A DNA stretch of 64,000 bases from Corynebacterium jeikeium (GTDB lineage Bacteria > Actinomycetota > Actinomycetes > Mycobacteriales > Mycobacteriaceae), in the NCBI RefSeq assembly GCF_000738175.1, contig NZ_JFCH01000011.1, positions 124,001 through 188,000 on the forward strand, read 5' to 3'. A program made the translations under genes and the position numbers. How positions within the stretch are numbered: position 1 is the stretch's first letter; each line of letters begins with the position of its first letter. The notes beneath the pieces are model-generated. The model was not told the DNA's origin. It was given only the letters and a program-made list of their open reading frames with translations, and ran no database searches. Of this stretch, positions 38,725-48,113 are shown in pieces.

Positions 38725-39911
38725 TGATCATCCAGGATTCCTCGCCACACGGGAACTGCCAGGAAGGCACCGTTGCGGCGCCCGGTACCGTGCCTTTGCC
38801 GGATATTGACGCCCCCTCGTACCCAGCGCTGCACGCCCTGTCCCGGGGCCGGGACGTGGACGTGGCTGTGATTGATACGGGCTCCGCTGGGCCGGGCGTG
38901 GTGGGAGACCGCGATTTTTGTGTGTTGCACGGGTCCGTGGTGACCAGCGTGTTGCGGGCGATAGCGCCGGAAGCCAAGGTGCATTCGTTTAGGCATAACG
39001 CGGTTTCCTCCCGGGCTGAGGGCACGGTGGAGGATCTGGTTCGCGCGATCGACCGGGCGTTGAAGGCACGGGTGAAGGTCATCAATATTTCGATGGTTGC
39101 CTGCGAGGATACGGCGGAACTACGGGAGGCCGTCGGCCGGGCAGAGAAGGCCGGAGTGCTGGTGGTGGCTTCCACGGGCAACACGGGGCAGTGCCCGGAG
39201 GGGGCGCCGACGTTTCCTTCCAGTCTGGATTCTGTGCTGGCCGTGGGGGCCGTGGCGCCGCGGGCGCAGGAGTTGGTAGCGGCTGGCGCAGGATCCAGTG
39301 CCGGGGCTGCTCCGGATGCAGCCGCGGGGACCAGCACCGGAGCTAGTGCAGTGAAAACGAACTCCGCCGACCAGGGGCGCGTGCCTGCGCAGTACAGCGC
39401 GCCGACGCACTGGGTAGATCTGTTCGCCCCTGGCGGGCCGGTCGAAGGGCAGGTGGACGTGCGCGGAAAGGTGCACACCATCGTCGGCAACCCCGATCCT
39501 TTCGAAGGCACCAGCTTCGCCGCGCCAGTAGTTTCCGGGACCGCGGCGCTGGTCTGGCAGATCGTCCCGCACCTCAGCGTGCAGGAGGTCCGCGAACTGC
39601 TGTCCTCCACAGCCTCTCCCGGTGCGAGCGGCCCGGGGTTAGGAAAGCAGATGTTGGTTGTGAATCCCGCCGCAGCCGTGGATAAGGCGCTCGATCTGCG
39701 GGATGCGCGAGCCAGCGATGGCTCAGCCGACGCACGCTACGAGCTGCAGACTGTCAGCTCCCATCCTCACCAGCCGGAGGCCGCCGACTACTCCGTGCCG
39801 GTCGTGCTCTCCCTAGTGCTGGCGCTGGGCATCATCGCTACGGTCGTCTGTCGAGCTTTCTCCGCAGACAGCAGGCCACCGTCGGGCAACGAGGCCACGC
39901 GGGCAAACTGA
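38724..39911 (+). CDS. mycP4: ESX-4 subtilisin-like protease (mycosin)
   Basis: 395 residues. The catalytic triad of a subtilisin is visible: Asp51 in VAVIDTGSAG, His69 in VLHGSVVTSVL and Ser264 in GTSFAAPVVSG. A C-terminal membrane helix (about 351-375, VVLSLVLALGIIATVVC) would anchor it outside the membrane. Mycosins normally begin with a Sec signal peptide, but from the ATG at 38724 the N-terminus is polar (IIQDSSPHGNCQEG) and no upstream in-frame segment looks like a signal. The 3' 124 bp overlap the end of eccB on the opposite strand. Confidence 0.88.
   Translation: MIIQDSSPHGNCQEGTVAAPGTVPLPDIDAPSYPALHALSRGRDVDVAVIDTGSAGPGVVGDRDFCVLHGSVVTSVLRAIAPEAKVHSFRHNAVSSRAEGTVEDLVRAIDRALKARVKVINISMVACEDTAELREAVGRAEKAGVLVVASTGNTGQCPEGAPTFPSSLDSVLAVGAVAPRAQELVAAGAGSSAGAAPDAAAGTSTGASAVKTNSADQGRVPAQYSAPTHWVDLFAPGGPVEGQVDVRGKVHTIVGNPDPFEGTSFAAPVVSGTAALVWQIVPHLSVQEVRELLSSTASPGASGPGLGKQMLVVNPAAAVDKALDLRDARASDGSADARYELQTVSSHPHQPEAADYSVPVVLSLVLALGIIATVVCRAFSADSRPPSGNEATRAN
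38807..38819 (-). repeat. GGGGGCGTCA core near the start of mycP
   Basis: CGAGGGGGCGTCAATATCC on the minus strand, antisense to mycP. Perfect core, but the A/G-rich tail is absent. Confidence 0.5.
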
Positions 39912-41086
39912 ACATTGTGCTCCGCAGTGAACCCCAGGGCGCGCAACTCGGCCTGGCTGCCCACGGAGTAGCGCACGCCGTTATCGCTAACCAGCACGTA
40001 TCCGCGCTCCGTCTTCAGCGCCGACGTGCCCCGCGGGCCGTAAAAGGCGGTTGGATCTTCGGCGGCCAGTACGGCGCTGATTCCGGCTGAGTCCACGCCC
40101 TGCCCGCCACCGGCACTCGCACCAGCACCAGCACCGTCACCATCCTCCGGCTCCGCCAACCCCTCCGGCCCCGCGCACACCATCTGCGGCTGCGCCCACG
40201 TCACGGGCTGCTCGCCGTCGAACTCCGGGATTCCCGCCAACACGTCCACGCTCGGCTGGCGCATCACATCCGCAAGTGGTGCCTCCACCGGCGGCACGGG
40301 GCTACTGGCCAGGGCAAAGTCGCGCCGCGATCCCTTGACCTCCCCCACGCCCGCTCGGTCCACCAGAAACGCCCGGTCGCCAGACGTGATTACCCTGCCC
40401 GCCACGTCGAAAGGCGCGGGCATCTTCGTCTTTCCCGCCGGCATGGCGATGTCGGGGCTGCGACGAAACTGCTGGACCAACCCATCGCTGGCGGGCACCG
40501 CCTCCGTGCCGAAAGCTCGGGCTGCGTCTGGAGTGATGCGGGCGCGAGTGGTGGCGTCAATAAGCCAATAACCCGAAGGCGCAGCCAGCAGAGCGTGGCG
40601 ATGCGCCTTGATGTGCTCGACGGCCACGACCGTGCCCACGCCACCGGCTGAACGGTCGCAGTACAGCCACTCGCGGTCCGGCGCGGCGGAAAGCGCCGGC
40701 ACCTGCGGAATGCCGATCGGCTGCCCCAACGGCACCTGAGATAGCTGTTCAGCGGTGGTCTTCTGTACCTCTACGGGCTGCTGCAGAATCAGCCGCGCGG
40801 AGGCGACGTTCGTGATCGGATGGTAGGAATCCTCCAGGCGCAGGTGCAGCGTGCCGGTCTCGTCGGCCACCAGGTCGGCTCCGTCCAGGCTCGGCTGTGG
40901 GCGCAGTAGCCCCAGCATCACCGCACCACCGGCGATCAACAGGCTCAGCAGCACGCCGACAACCAGCGCCCGCCGCTGGCTGCGGAGTGGATCGTGGGCC
41001 ATCCGCGGATCCCCAATAACCAGCGCGAGCTCGAGCCTGCGCAGCAGAAAATTAAACCCAGATACTTGTATCCCCGTTGTGCGCAT
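39788..41086 (-). CDS. eccB4: ESX-4 core component EccB
   Basis: 432 residues. A short cytoplasmic N-terminus with TTGIQVSGFNFLLRRLELAL, typical of EccB, one membrane helix at about 40-61, then a large extracytoplasmic domain with the expected pair of cysteines (WLYCDRS and MVCAGPEG). EccB forms the periplasmic part of the ESX membrane complex. GGGGGA lies 11 bases before the ATG. It converges with and overlaps mycP, and diverges from the probable eccE gene. Confidence 0.9.
   Translation of the reverse strand: MRTTGIQVSGFNFLLRRLELALVIGDPRMAHDPLRSQRRALVVGVLLSLLIAGGAVMLGLLRPQPSLDGADLVADETGTLHLRLEDSYHPITNVASARLILQQPVEVQKTTAEQLSQVPLGQPIGIPQVPALSAAPDREWLYCDRSAGGVGTVVAVEHIKAHRHALLAAPSGYWLIDATTRARITPDAARAFGTEAVPASDGLVQQFRRSPDIAMPAGKTKMPAPFDVAGRVITSGDRAFLVDRAGVGEVKGSRRDFALASSPVPPVEAPLADVMRQPSVDVLAGIPEFDGEQPVTWAQPQMVCAGPEGLAEPEDGDGAGAGASAGGGQGVDSAGISAVLAAEDPTAFYGPRGTSALKTERGYVLVSDNGVRYSVGSQAELRALGFTAEHNVQFARVASLPDGGLLSAEKARQTTVAMMPSASTRESTTGTE
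40552..40570 (+). repeat. Weak dispersed-element variant inside eccB
   Basis: GGTGGCGTCAATAAGCCAAT, antisense to eccB. Two changes from the core, but with the AATAAG continuation seen at 44144. Confidence 0.35.
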
Positions 41087-41154
41087 GGTTACTGCGCTCC
41101 CCCTTTTATTGTGTTTTGTTGTTTCTAGCCCCCGCTAGCGCGCTTAAGTATTTC

Positions 41155-42486
41155 ATGGTTGAATTGCTTGCGCGAGGCGAACCTCGCATTCGGGGGAATT
41201 TCATACTTTGGGGGTTGGGAATAATGGGTTCAGTGGCGCTTTTTGCTGCCGATTCTGCCGATGCTAGGCATACTGCCTGGTGGACGTGGGTTTTGTGTGC
41301 GTTGGTGGCGATCGGATGCATCGCAGCGGGCTGGTTAGCCTTCGCCCGCAGCCGCGCCACCACGGACCAGGGCACGCGCTGGTTCCGCCTGCTCTGCGTG
41401 CACGACAGGTTGTGGGGCGAGCCGTCGTCGCGGCGGATTTCTGCCGACCGGTTGGCCGGTGGTTTGGGTCTTTCTCTTGTGGACGCCACCCTCTCCACCG
41501 CAACCGTCCCCACCAAACCTTTCGGGCGCGGCTGGTTGGGGGATGCCTCTGCCACCCTGGTCGGCGTGCCAGAGCACGCGGCGGCGCGGATGCCTTTTGC
41601 CGCCAGCGGGTGCGGGGTGTGGGCTCTGCCCGCGGAGGCTCCGCCGGTGGGCGCGCAGGTATCCGGCTTGGCGGATCAGTTGAGCATTCCGCCTGCACCG
41701 GGATGGTTTATCGGGCTGACCGACGCGGGCGAATCCATGCTGGTGCATCCCATCCCCGGCGCGACTTTTGCGGTGTTTGGAACGAGCGGGCAGCTGCGTG
41801 CGCTGGAGGGGTCGATGAATTGGCCGGAAGAGCTATTCGAGCTGCACAGGTTCAGTGGTAACGCTGCTAGCGCCAACGGAATGGCTAATCCCACAGGCGA
41901 TGAGGGGACGAAGACCCAGGTACTGCTCGTGGAGGTCCCCGCAGCTTCTCGCGGACCGCGCAACCCACATAGTTCGCACAGTTCGCGCAACGGGAGTGTC
42001 GGCTTCGCTGCTGCGGAGGACGTGCTCGCCCAGGGGCGCGAGCGCCTGCAACTGCTGGGGCGCCCCACGGTGGATGTGTACATCGCGGTGCCGCCGGTTG
42101 GCACGGGCACGATCCTGGCTCACGGTGAGCACCGGGAGTACTTCAACTTCTTCGCCGTCACGGCTCCCGCGCCGAAGCCAGCGCCGAAGCCAGCGCCGCA
42201 GCCGGTGCCACAGAATGCGCCGGTTGCCGCTCCGGCTACAGCTCCGACGGCGGGTGCAGCCACTCCCGCGCCCGCTCGTTCAAGGCGTGCAAAGCATCGC
42301 CGCGCGAGGCCGAATGCGCACAAGCACCGTTTCCCTCACGGCGCGGTGTCTGGCTCTGCATCCGGCGCCGTGTCTGGCTCCGTGGCTCCTGCGGCGGCGG
42401 GAGCCGACCCGCTCCCACTACCGACCGGCGAACGCTTGGCGCGGGTCGTCAGCGCGCGTTCCGCCAGCTCCTCGTCGGCCGGGTAA
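41155..42486 (+). CDS. Probable ESX-4 component EccE
   Basis: 443 residues from the ATG at 41155. Two membrane helices near the N-terminus (about 15-32 and 41-64), followed by a roughly 280-residue soluble domain ([49 protein letters not shown]) and a Pro/Ala-rich then basic tail. This is the EccE architecture. M. tuberculosis ESX-4 lacks EccE, but some other actinobacterial ESX-4 loci have one. The last 151 bp overlap the 3' end of truA on the opposite strand. No Shine-Dalgarno is seen at the start. Confidence 0.65.
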   Translation: MVELLARGEPRIRGNFILWGLGIMGSVALFAADSADARHTAWWTWVLCALVAIGCIAAGWLAFARSRATTDQGTRWFRLLCVHDRLWGEPSSRRISADRLAGGLGLSLVDATLSTATVPTKPFGRGWLGDASATLVGVPEHAAARMPFAASGCGVWALPAEAPPVGAQVSGLADQLSIPPAPGWFIGLTDAGESMLVHPIPGATFAVFGTSGQLRALEGSMNWPEELFELHRFSGNAASANGMANPTGDEGTKTQVLLVEVPAASRGPRNPHSSHSSRNGSVGFAAAEDVLAQGRERLQLLGRPTVDVYIAVPPVGTGTILAHGEHREYFNFFAVTAPAPKPAPKPAPQPVPQNAPVAAPATAPTAGAATPAPARSRRAKHRRARPNAHKHRFPHGAVSGSASGAVSGSVAPAAAGADPLPLPTGERLARVVSARSASSSSAG

Positions 42487-43409
42487 TCCACCCGCACCAG
42501 GTTCAAACCGGCCGCCGGCGCGACCGGCACGGCCGAGCTGCGCTTCGTCTCCTTCAACAACCCCGGAGTGAAATCCTCCGGTCGCTTGCCCGACCCGACC
42601 GTCAGAGCCGCCCCCACCAGGGATCGCACCATCGACCAGCAAAAAGCATCCGCCGTCACGTGAGCCTCATAGGTCTGCGGTTCCGCCTCCGTGGAGACGT
42701 CCACCCAGCGGAACTCCTGAAGTTCGCGGACGGTCGTAGCACCCTCGCGGGCCTTGCAAAATGCCGCGAAGTCGTTCAAACCGATCAGCGCATCGGAGGC
42801 CGCCTGAGTTTTCTCCAGATCAATCGGGTGGCGCCACGCTGCCGTATCCCGCGCTCGCACCGGCACAGGCCCGGCCGGATGAGTCGTCACGCGATAAATG
42901 TAGTGCCGGCGCAGCGCGGAGAAGCGGGCGTCAAAACCCTGCGGAGCAGCACTCGCCCCGTGCAGCCGCACGTCCGCGGGCAACATGCGCGACAGGCGCC
43001 GCACCAGATCCTCCGGGCGGGTCAACGAGCGCTGCTCGAAGGCGTCCGCCGGGATGTCCGCATGGCAGACCTGACCGCTGGCATGCACGCCCGCGTCGGT
43101 ACGCCCGGCAACGACCAGCTCAATAGGATGGCGCGTGACCAGCGACAGTTTTTCCTGCAGCACTCCCGCGACCGTGCGTAGCCCGCCGGACTGAGTGGCC
43201 CAGCCGTGGAAGTCCGTGCCGTCGTAGGCCACGTCCAGGCGCACCCGCACCAGCTCGCCGGCCCGGTTGGGCTGACTGGCCGGCACAGCTGAGGTGGCCT
43301 GCGAGAGCTGCTGGGCCTGCGACGTTTCGGTCATGGGCGGGGCGCCTCCTTCAGATGGACGTTCGGCTAACTCGGCTAGCTGTTGCTGCTCAGCTGCTGC
43401 ATTCGCCAT
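42336..43409 (-). CDS. truA: tRNA pseudouridine synthase A
   Basis: 357 residues, longer than the usual 250-280. The core begins near residue 52 ([20 protein letters not shown]) and has the catalytic Asp in [16 protein letters not shown], isomerising uridines 38-40 of the anticodon stem. A later in-frame ATG at 43334 could be the real start, which would shorten the N-terminal Gln/Ser-rich extension. The last 35 residues (Gly/Ser/Ala-rich then Asp/Pro/Thr repeats) are encoded where the gene overlaps eccE. Confidence 0.92.
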   Translation of the reverse strand: MANAAAEQQQLAELAERPSEGGAPPMTETSQAQQLSQATSAVPASQPNRAGELVRVRLDVAYDGTDFHGWATQSGGLRTVAGVLQEKLSLVTRHPIELVVAGRTDAGVHASGQVCHADIPADAFEQRSLTRPEDLVRRLSRMLPADVRLHGASAAPQGFDARFSALRRHYIYRVTTHPAGPVPVRARDTAAWRHPIDLEKTQAASDALIGLNDFAAFCKAREGATTVRELQEFRWVDVSTEAEPQTYEAHVTADAFCWSMVRSLVGAALTVGSGKRPEDFTPGLLKETKRSSAVPVAPAAGLNLVRVDYPADEELAERALTTRAKRSPVGSGSGSAPAAAGATEPDTAPDAEPDTAP

Positions 43410-43439
43410 GGGTACTGTGCGCGCCTTAGTCTAGTCTGC

Positions 43440-43899
43440 ATGCAAGACAACGAATTCTCCGCCTCCACCCTCGACTCGCGCGCCCGCCGGCTAGTCGCGT
43501 AGGTCGCTGCCCTTAATGGCCTCGGCTTCGTCGTTGAGGTGACGATCGCGCTGGTCATCGGCTCCGTCGCCCTTTTGCTGACGCCGCCGACTTCCTCGAA
43601 GACACCCTCATCAACGTTCTGGTGCTCACCGCCCTGGGGTGGTCGGTGGCCAGCCGCCGGAAGGCCAGCTACACACTGGCGGGGCGGATAGTGCGTTGGT
43701 TCAGGGTGCTTGGCTGGCGGCGCGCAATGATGCTGCGGCTAATGTGTTGATCCTCGGCGCCGGTGTGGTGATGATCTTCTGGGCCAGCGCATGGCCGGAC
43801 ATTGTGGTCGGCGTGGTGATCGGTCTGATTAACCTCTCGGCGGCGAAGGAGGTCTTTGAGCAGGCTCGCGCGGAGGAACCGGAGCTGGAGATGGACTAG
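43440..43899 (+). pseudogene. Cation transporter (CDF-like) remnant
   Basis: Pieces of a cation-transporter-type membrane protein are spread over three frames. From ATG 43440 the frame reads MQDNEFSASTL, meets a TAG after RRLVA, then continues as VAALNGLGFVVEVTIALVIG. The next piece, DAADFLEDTLINVLVLTALG, is one frame away, and the C-terminal part GAWLAARNDAAANVLILGAG ... WPDIVVGVVIGLIN is in the third frame. The middle helices are missing, so there is a nonsense codon, at least one frameshift and an internal deletion. The DxxD metal-site motif and the NDxxAN and WPDIVVG motifs support the family. Confidence 0.82.
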
Positions 43900-43910
43900 G
43901 CGAACCGGCA

Positions 43911-44034
43911 AATGTCGCTAGAACGGGAATACGCGCGCCGCAAGGTAAACACCACCAAGATGAAAACTCTCTGACCTGCACTTTTACAGAACTGCAAATC
44001 GTTCGCATTAACGCATTCCCGTTCTAGCGACATT
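43911..44034. repeat. 124-bp element bounded by perfect 20-bp inverted repeats
   Basis: AATGTCGCTAGAACGGGAAT at 43911-43930 is exactly the reverse complement of 44015-44034. The 84-bp interior has no reading frame. It could be a miniature transposable element or a long hairpin RNA. No clear target-site duplication is visible. Confidence 0.85.
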
Positions 44035-44141
44035 CAGCGCACAAACCCACCACAAACCTGCCCAAACCCACCTAAACCCCACCCCGCAAACGCCAACAGG
44101 CGCACCCTTGCCAGTTCGGTGGCATCGGGGCCGGCGGGGGT

Positions 44142-44169
44142 GGGGGCGTCAATAAGTAAGCAACAAAAA
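44142..44169 (+). repeat. Dispersed GGGGGCGTCA element upstream of the rplQ terminator
   Basis: GGGGGCGTCAATAAGTAAGC followed by AACAAAAAGG. The A-rich tail provides the U-tract of the rplQ terminator when read on the minus strand. Confidence 0.75.
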
Positions 44170-44211
44170 GGCGGGCCACGAGCTACCCGATTGGGTAACC
44201 GTGACCCGCCT
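44169..44211 (-). terminator. Terminator of the rpsM-rplQ operon
   Basis: AGGCGGGCCACG pairs with CGTGACCCGCCT with one mismatch, with an inner TACCC/GGGTA stem; on the minus strand CTTTTTGTTG follows. Confidence 0.88.
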
Positions 44212-44235
44212 CAAAGCTAGGCGAGAGCGCCGGAC

Positions 44236-44799
44236 TTACTTGTCCTCAGCAGCCTCTTCAGCCTTGGCCTCGTCGGCAGCTTCAGCAGCCTCAGCCTCAG
44301 CGGCCTTGTCGGTTGCGGTGTCAGCCTCAACCTCCGGAGCCTCCTCGGCCTCTTCAGCCTTAGCCTCTGCAGCCTCGGCCTCAGCCTTCTTGGCCTTGGA
44401 AGCGGCAACGCGGTTAGCGCGCTCCGCCTCGGTGGAGGCCAGCTGCTCCGTCACCAGGGAAATCTGGGAGATCGGAGCATTGTCGCCCTTGCGGTTCTCC
44501 AGCTTGATGATGCGGGTGTAGCCACCCGGACGGCCTTCGAACTTCGGAGCCAGCTCGTTGAACAGGTAAGCAACAACTTCCTTGTTCGGGATGAGCTTCA
44601 GCACGTTGCGGCGGTCCGCCAGGGTGCCGCGCTTGGCCTTGGTGATGATCTTCTCGACGTAGGGGCGCAGCAGCTTAGCCTTTGCGTCCGTGGTCTTGAT
44701 GGCGCCGTGCTCAAACAGCTGAGCAGCGAGGTTGGACAGGATCTTCTTCTGGTGGGAAGCAGAACCGCCCAGGCGGGCGCCCTTCTTTGGGGTAGGCAT
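44236..44799 (-). CDS. rplQ: Ribosomal protein L17
   Basis: 187 residues. The conserved L17 core covers about residues 1-120 ([40 protein letters not shown]). The last 60 residues are an Ala/Glu-rich acidic extension ([20 protein letters not shown]), longer than in most bacteria but common in actinobacteria. Last gene of the alpha operon, 55 bp after rpoA. Confidence 0.96.
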   Translation of the reverse strand: MPTPKKGARLGGSASHQKKILSNLAAQLFEHGAIKTTDAKAKLLRPYVEKIITKAKRGTLADRRNVLKLIPNKEVVAYLFNELAPKFEGRPGGYTRIIKLENRKGDNAPISQISLVTEQLASTEAERANRVAASKAKKAEAEAAEAKAEEAEEAPEVEADTATDKAAEAEAAEAADEAKAEEAAEDK

Positions 44800-44854
44800 T
44801 AGTTCTCCTCGTGTGGATCTTTAAATCAGTGAGCGCGTGCGGTTAACCACCGGG

Positions 44855-45868
44855 TTATTCCGCGATGTCCTCGCCCTCGGTGTCGATGAACTCGCCGGTC
44901 TCTGCGTCGTAGCCCTCGATATCGGTGATATCGAAGTCCTCCGGAGCGTCCTTCAGGCCCAGGCCCAAGCCAGCCAGCTTGACCTTGACCTCGTTGATGG
45001 ACTTCTGGCCGAAGTTGCGGATGTCCAGCAGGTCGGACTCCGTGCGTGCAGCCAGCTCGCCGACGGTGTGAATCTCTTCACGCTTCAGGCAGTTGTAGGA
45101 GCGGACGGAGAAGTTCAGGTCCTCGATCGGCATGCTGTAGGCAGCGATGTGCTCGCTCTCCTGCGGCGACGGGCCGATTTCGATGCCCTCTGCTTCGTGG
45201 TTCAGCTCCTGAGCCAGACCGAACAGCTCCACCAGGGTCTTACCTGCGGATGCCATAGCATCACGGGCGGTGATGGAGTTCTTCGTCTCCACGTCCAGAA
45301 CCAGCTTGTCGAAGTCCGTGCGCTGTTCCACACGGGTTGCCTCGACCTTGTAGCTAACCTTCAGGACCGGGGAGTAAATCTGGTCGACCGGGATGCGTCC
45401 GATCTCAGAAGAAGCTGTAGCAGCCGGAACGTAGCCGCGACCACGCTCGACAGTCATCTCGATCTCCAGCTTGCCCTGCTCGTTCAGGGTGGCGATGTGC
45501 AGGTCCTGGTTGTGAACCTCCACGCCAGCCGGAACCTCAACGTCGGCGCCGGTAACCTCGCCCGGGCCTTCCTTGCGGATGAACATCGAGACGGGCTCGT
45601 CGGAGTCGCTGGACAGAACCAGGGACTTGATGTTCAGGATGATGTCGGAAACATCTTCCTTCACGCCCGGAATGGTGGTGAACTCGTGGAGCACACCCTC
45701 GATGCGCAGGGAGGTCACTGCCGCGCCCGGGATGGACGACAGCAGGGTCCGGCGCAGGGAGTTACCCAGCGTGTAGCCGAAGCCCGGCTCCAGCGGCTCG
45801 ATGACGAACCGGGAGCGGGAATCGTCGATGAACTCTTCCGTGAGCGCGGGGCGCTGTGAAATGAGCAT
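44855..45868 (-). CDS. rpoA: RNA polymerase alpha subunit
   Basis: 337 residues, normal length. The N-terminal dimerisation domain ([25 protein letters not shown]) and the C-terminal DNA- and activator-binding domain ([18 protein letters not shown]) are both intact. Followed by rplQ and preceded by rpsD with a 144-bp gap. Confidence 0.98.
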   Translation of the reverse strand: MLISQRPALTEEFIDDSRSRFVIEPLEPGFGYTLGNSLRRTLLSSIPGAAVTSLRIEGVLHEFTTIPGVKEDVSDIILNIKSLVLSSDSDEPVSMFIRKEGPGEVTGADVEVPAGVEVHNQDLHIATLNEQGKLEIEMTVERGRGYVPAATASSEIGRIPVDQIYSPVLKVSYKVEATRVEQRTDFDKLVLDVETKNSITARDAMASAGKTLVELFGLAQELNHEAEGIEIGPSPQESEHIAAYSMPIEDLNFSVRSYNCLKREEIHTVGELAARTESDLLDIRNFGQKSINEVKVKLAGLGLGLKDAPEDFDITDIEGYDAETGEFIDTEGEDIAE

Positions 45869-46012
45869 TGTTAAAGCTTCTCCTTTTTCGGCGACCGCTA
45901 TATGACGCCGTTAGGGGGACTACCGCCACCAGGTTTGGTAGACGGTGCGGACGGTAGAAAACCGCGTTTGGTGTTCTATCCGAAGTAATTCTAACGAATA
46001 GGTTCGTCAGTT

Positions 46013-46618
46013 TTACTTCGAGTAGAGCTCGACGATCAGCTGTTCCTGCAGCGGAATGTCGATCTGAGCGCGCTCGGGCAGCTGGTGCACGAGGATGCGC
46101 AGAGTGGACGGTACGACCTGCAGCCAAGCAGGAACGATCGTATCGACCAGGGCTTCCTGAGCCTCTTCGAACCACAGCATCGAGCGAGACTTCTCACGCA
46201 CGTCGATGATGTCGTACTGGGAGACCTTGTAGGAAGGAACGTTGACCTTCTTGCCGTTCACGGTGAAGTGACCGTGGGAAACCAGCTGGCGAGCCTGGCG
46301 GCGGGTGCGTGCCAGACCTGCGCGGTAGACAACGTTGTCCAGGCGAGACTCCAGCAGGATGACCAGGTTGTCACCGGTCTTACCCGGGCGACGGTTGGCC
46401 TCTGCGTAGTAACGGCGGAACTGCTTCTCCAGAACGCCGTAGGTGTACTTCGCCTTCTGCTTCTCCTGCAGCTGCAGGAGGTACTCGGACTCCTTGATGC
46501 GAGCACGGCCAGCCTGCCCCGGAGGGTAGGGGCGACGCTCGAAGGAGTTGTCGCCGCCGACGAGGTCGACGCGGAGGCGACGGGACTTACGGGTTACGGG
46601 GCCGGTATAACGAGCCAT
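46013..46618 (-). CDS. rpsD: Ribosomal protein S4
   Basis: 201 residues with the S4 RNA-binding domain (RLDNVVYRAGLARTRRQARQLV) and the C-terminal ELYSK. S4 nucleates 30S assembly. Within the alpha operon between rpsK and rpoA. Confidence 0.98.
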   Translation of the reverse strand: MARYTGPVTRKSRRLRVDLVGGDNSFERRPYPPGQAGRARIKESEYLLQLQEKQKAKYTYGVLEKQFRRYYAEANRRPGKTGDNLVILLESRLDNVVYRAGLARTRRQARQLVSHGHFTVNGKKVNVPSYKVSQYDIIDVREKSRSMLWFEEAQEALVDTIVPAWLQVVPSTLRILVHQLPERAQIDIPLQEQLIVELYSK

Positions 46619-46644
46619 TTTTAATCCCTAATCCTTTCTTCTCT

Positions 46645-47049
46645 TTAGACGCGACGACGCTTCGGCGGGCGGCAGCCGTTGTGCGGCTGCGGGGTGACGT
46701 CGGCAATGGTGCCAACCTCAAGGCCCGCGGTGGACAGGGAACGGATAGCGGTCTCGCGGCCGGAGCCCGGACCCTTCACGAAAACGTCAACCTTCTTCAT
46801 GCCGTGGTCCATTGCCTTGCGGGCAGCGGACTCGGCAGCCATCTGAGCGGCGAAGGGGGTGGACTTACGGGAGCCCTTGAAGCCGACGTGGCCCGAGGAA
46901 GCCCAGGAAATCACAGCGCCCTTCGGGTCCGTGATGGACACGATGGTGTTGTTGAAGGTGGACTTGATGTATGCGTGGCCGTTGGCCACATTCTTCTTGA
47001 CGACGCGACGGCCAGTGCGGCGCGCGCCGGAACGAGTCTTCGGAGGCAT
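46645..47049 (-). CDS. rpsK: Ribosomal protein S11
   Basis: 134 residues, ending in the universal [13 protein letters not shown]. The [19 protein letters not shown] segment lies near the platform of the 30S subunit. Three bases separate its start from the rpsM stop. Confidence 0.98.
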   Translation of the reverse strand: MPPKTRSGARRTGRRVVKKNVANGHAYIKSTFNNTIVSITDPKGAVISWASSGHVGFKGSRKSTPFAAQMAAESAARKAMDHGMKKVDVFVKGPGSGRETAIRSLSTAGLEVGTIADVTPQPHNGCRPPKRRRV

Positions 47050-47052
47050 AGG

Positions 47053-47421
47053 TTACTTCTTCTTTCCTGCGATCGTCTTCTTGGGGCCCTTACGGGTACG
47101 AGCATTGGTCTTGGTGCGCTGACCGCGGACCGGCAGGCCACGGCGGTGGCGCAGGCCCTGGTAGGAACCAATCTCGATCTTGCGGCGAATATCGGCCTGG
47201 ATCTCGCGGCGGAGGTCACCCTCCACCTTCCAGGTGTTCTCGATAACGTCACGCAGAGCGGACAGCTGCTCGTCGGTCAGATCCTTGGAGCGAAGATCAG
47301 GGGAGATGCCGGTCTTTTCCAGCAGCTCCTTGGAACGGGCGGGGCCGATTCCGAAGATGTAGGTCAGTGCGACCTCCATGCGCTTCTCGCGTGGCAGGTC
47401 AACACCAGCAAGGCGTGCCAT
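47053..47421 (-). CDS. rpsM: Ribosomal protein S13
   Basis: 122 residues from the ATG at 47421 with GGAAGG upstream; the frame is open further but the conserved protein begins [20 protein letters not shown]. The helix-two-turn-helix region and basic C-terminal tail ([15 protein letters not shown]) are present. In many bacteria rpmJ precedes rpsM; here the 247 bp back to infA contain no L36 frame. Confidence 0.97.
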   Translation of the reverse strand: MARLAGVDLPREKRMEVALTYIFGIGPARSKELLEKTGISPDLRSKDLTDEQLSALRDVIENTWKVEGDLRREIQADIRRKIEIGSYQGLRHRRGLPVRGQRTKTNARTRKGPKKTIAGKKK

Positions 47422-47544
47422 AGGGCATTTTCCTTCCGGTTTAGCGACGGTTTTCTCCACACTCGTCCCTTTTGATCCTTCGAGTATTTCGCCAACAGTC
47501 ACGGAAGAGACCGTCCGGGCACCAAGTGCCTTGAATGCGCGAAA

Positions 47545-47571
47545 CCAACACCCCAACTATTGGGGTGTTGG
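47545..47571 (-). terminator. Hairpin between infA and rpsM
   Basis: CCAACACCCCA pairs with TGGGGTGTTGG around a short loop. It would end an infA transcript or attenuate read-through into rpsM. Confidence 0.8.
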
Positions 47572-47668
47572 AAGGAGGGCTCCGGCCGCCGCGGCCAGAG
47601 GTAGTGACCAAGTAGCTGCAACCTCGGCGGTGCTGCTACCTAGATTGGATGTATGGAGGCTTAACGAT

Positions 47669-47887
47669 TTACTTGTAGCGGTAAACGATACGCCCACGGG
47701 TCAGGTCGTAGGGAGACAGCTCCACGACAACCCGATCCTCGGGGAGAATACGGATGTAGTGTTGGCGCATCTTGCCGGAAATGTGGGCCAACACCTTGTG
47801 GCCGTTATCCAGCTCGACACGGAACATCGCATTTGGCAGGGGCTCGACGATGCGACCCTCAACCTCGATGGCGCCTTCTTTTGCCAT
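47669..47887 (-). CDS. infA: Translation initiation factor IF-1
   Basis: 72 residues from the ATG at 47887, the standard IF-1 length, an OB-fold protein that occupies the ribosomal A site during initiation ([44 protein letters not shown]). GGAGGAT precedes the start. Its own hairpin separates it from rpsM. Confidence 0.97.
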   Translation of the reverse strand: MAKEGAIEVEGRIVEPLPNAMFRVELDNGHKVLAHISGKMRQHYIRILPEDRVVVELSPYDLTRGRIVYRYK

Positions 47888-48050
47888 ATCCTCCAACGTT
47901 TCCCCAGCTCAACTAGCTGGTATGGGTGATGTTTTGCTACATACGGTACAGTCTCAGAACCCCCGCCACGGTAGCCACCTGGGGTACCTACCGATGCGAA
48001 AGCCTCATGCACCAACTGCATACAATACACGCGACCTGCGCAGATGCCAA

Positions 48051-48092
48051 AACGCTCGCCCCAGCCCTCTTGAAAGCTAGCGCGAGCGTTTG
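48051..48092 (-). terminator. Terminator downstream of the symporter gene
   Basis: AACGCTCGC pairs with GCGAGCGTT with a long GC-rich loop; on the minus strand TTTTGG follows. Confidence 0.75.
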
Positions 48093-48113
48093 TCCACTCA
48101 AGCAGCGGAGCCT

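Larger units (their letters stand above)
43900..44235. other. Gene-free stretch between the transporter remnant and rplQ
   Basis: Contains the 20-bp inverted-repeat element at 43911-44034, a C/A-rich low-complexity run near 44040-44090, a dispersed GGGGGCGTCA copy at 44142 and the rplQ terminator. No reading frame is supported. Confidence 0.6.

Noticed and set aside
47422-47668. Possible rpmJ (L36) between infA and rpsM
   Set aside because: No 37-codon basic cysteine-containing frame is present; only an infA hairpin and the rpsM leader are seen. rpmJ is probably elsewhere.
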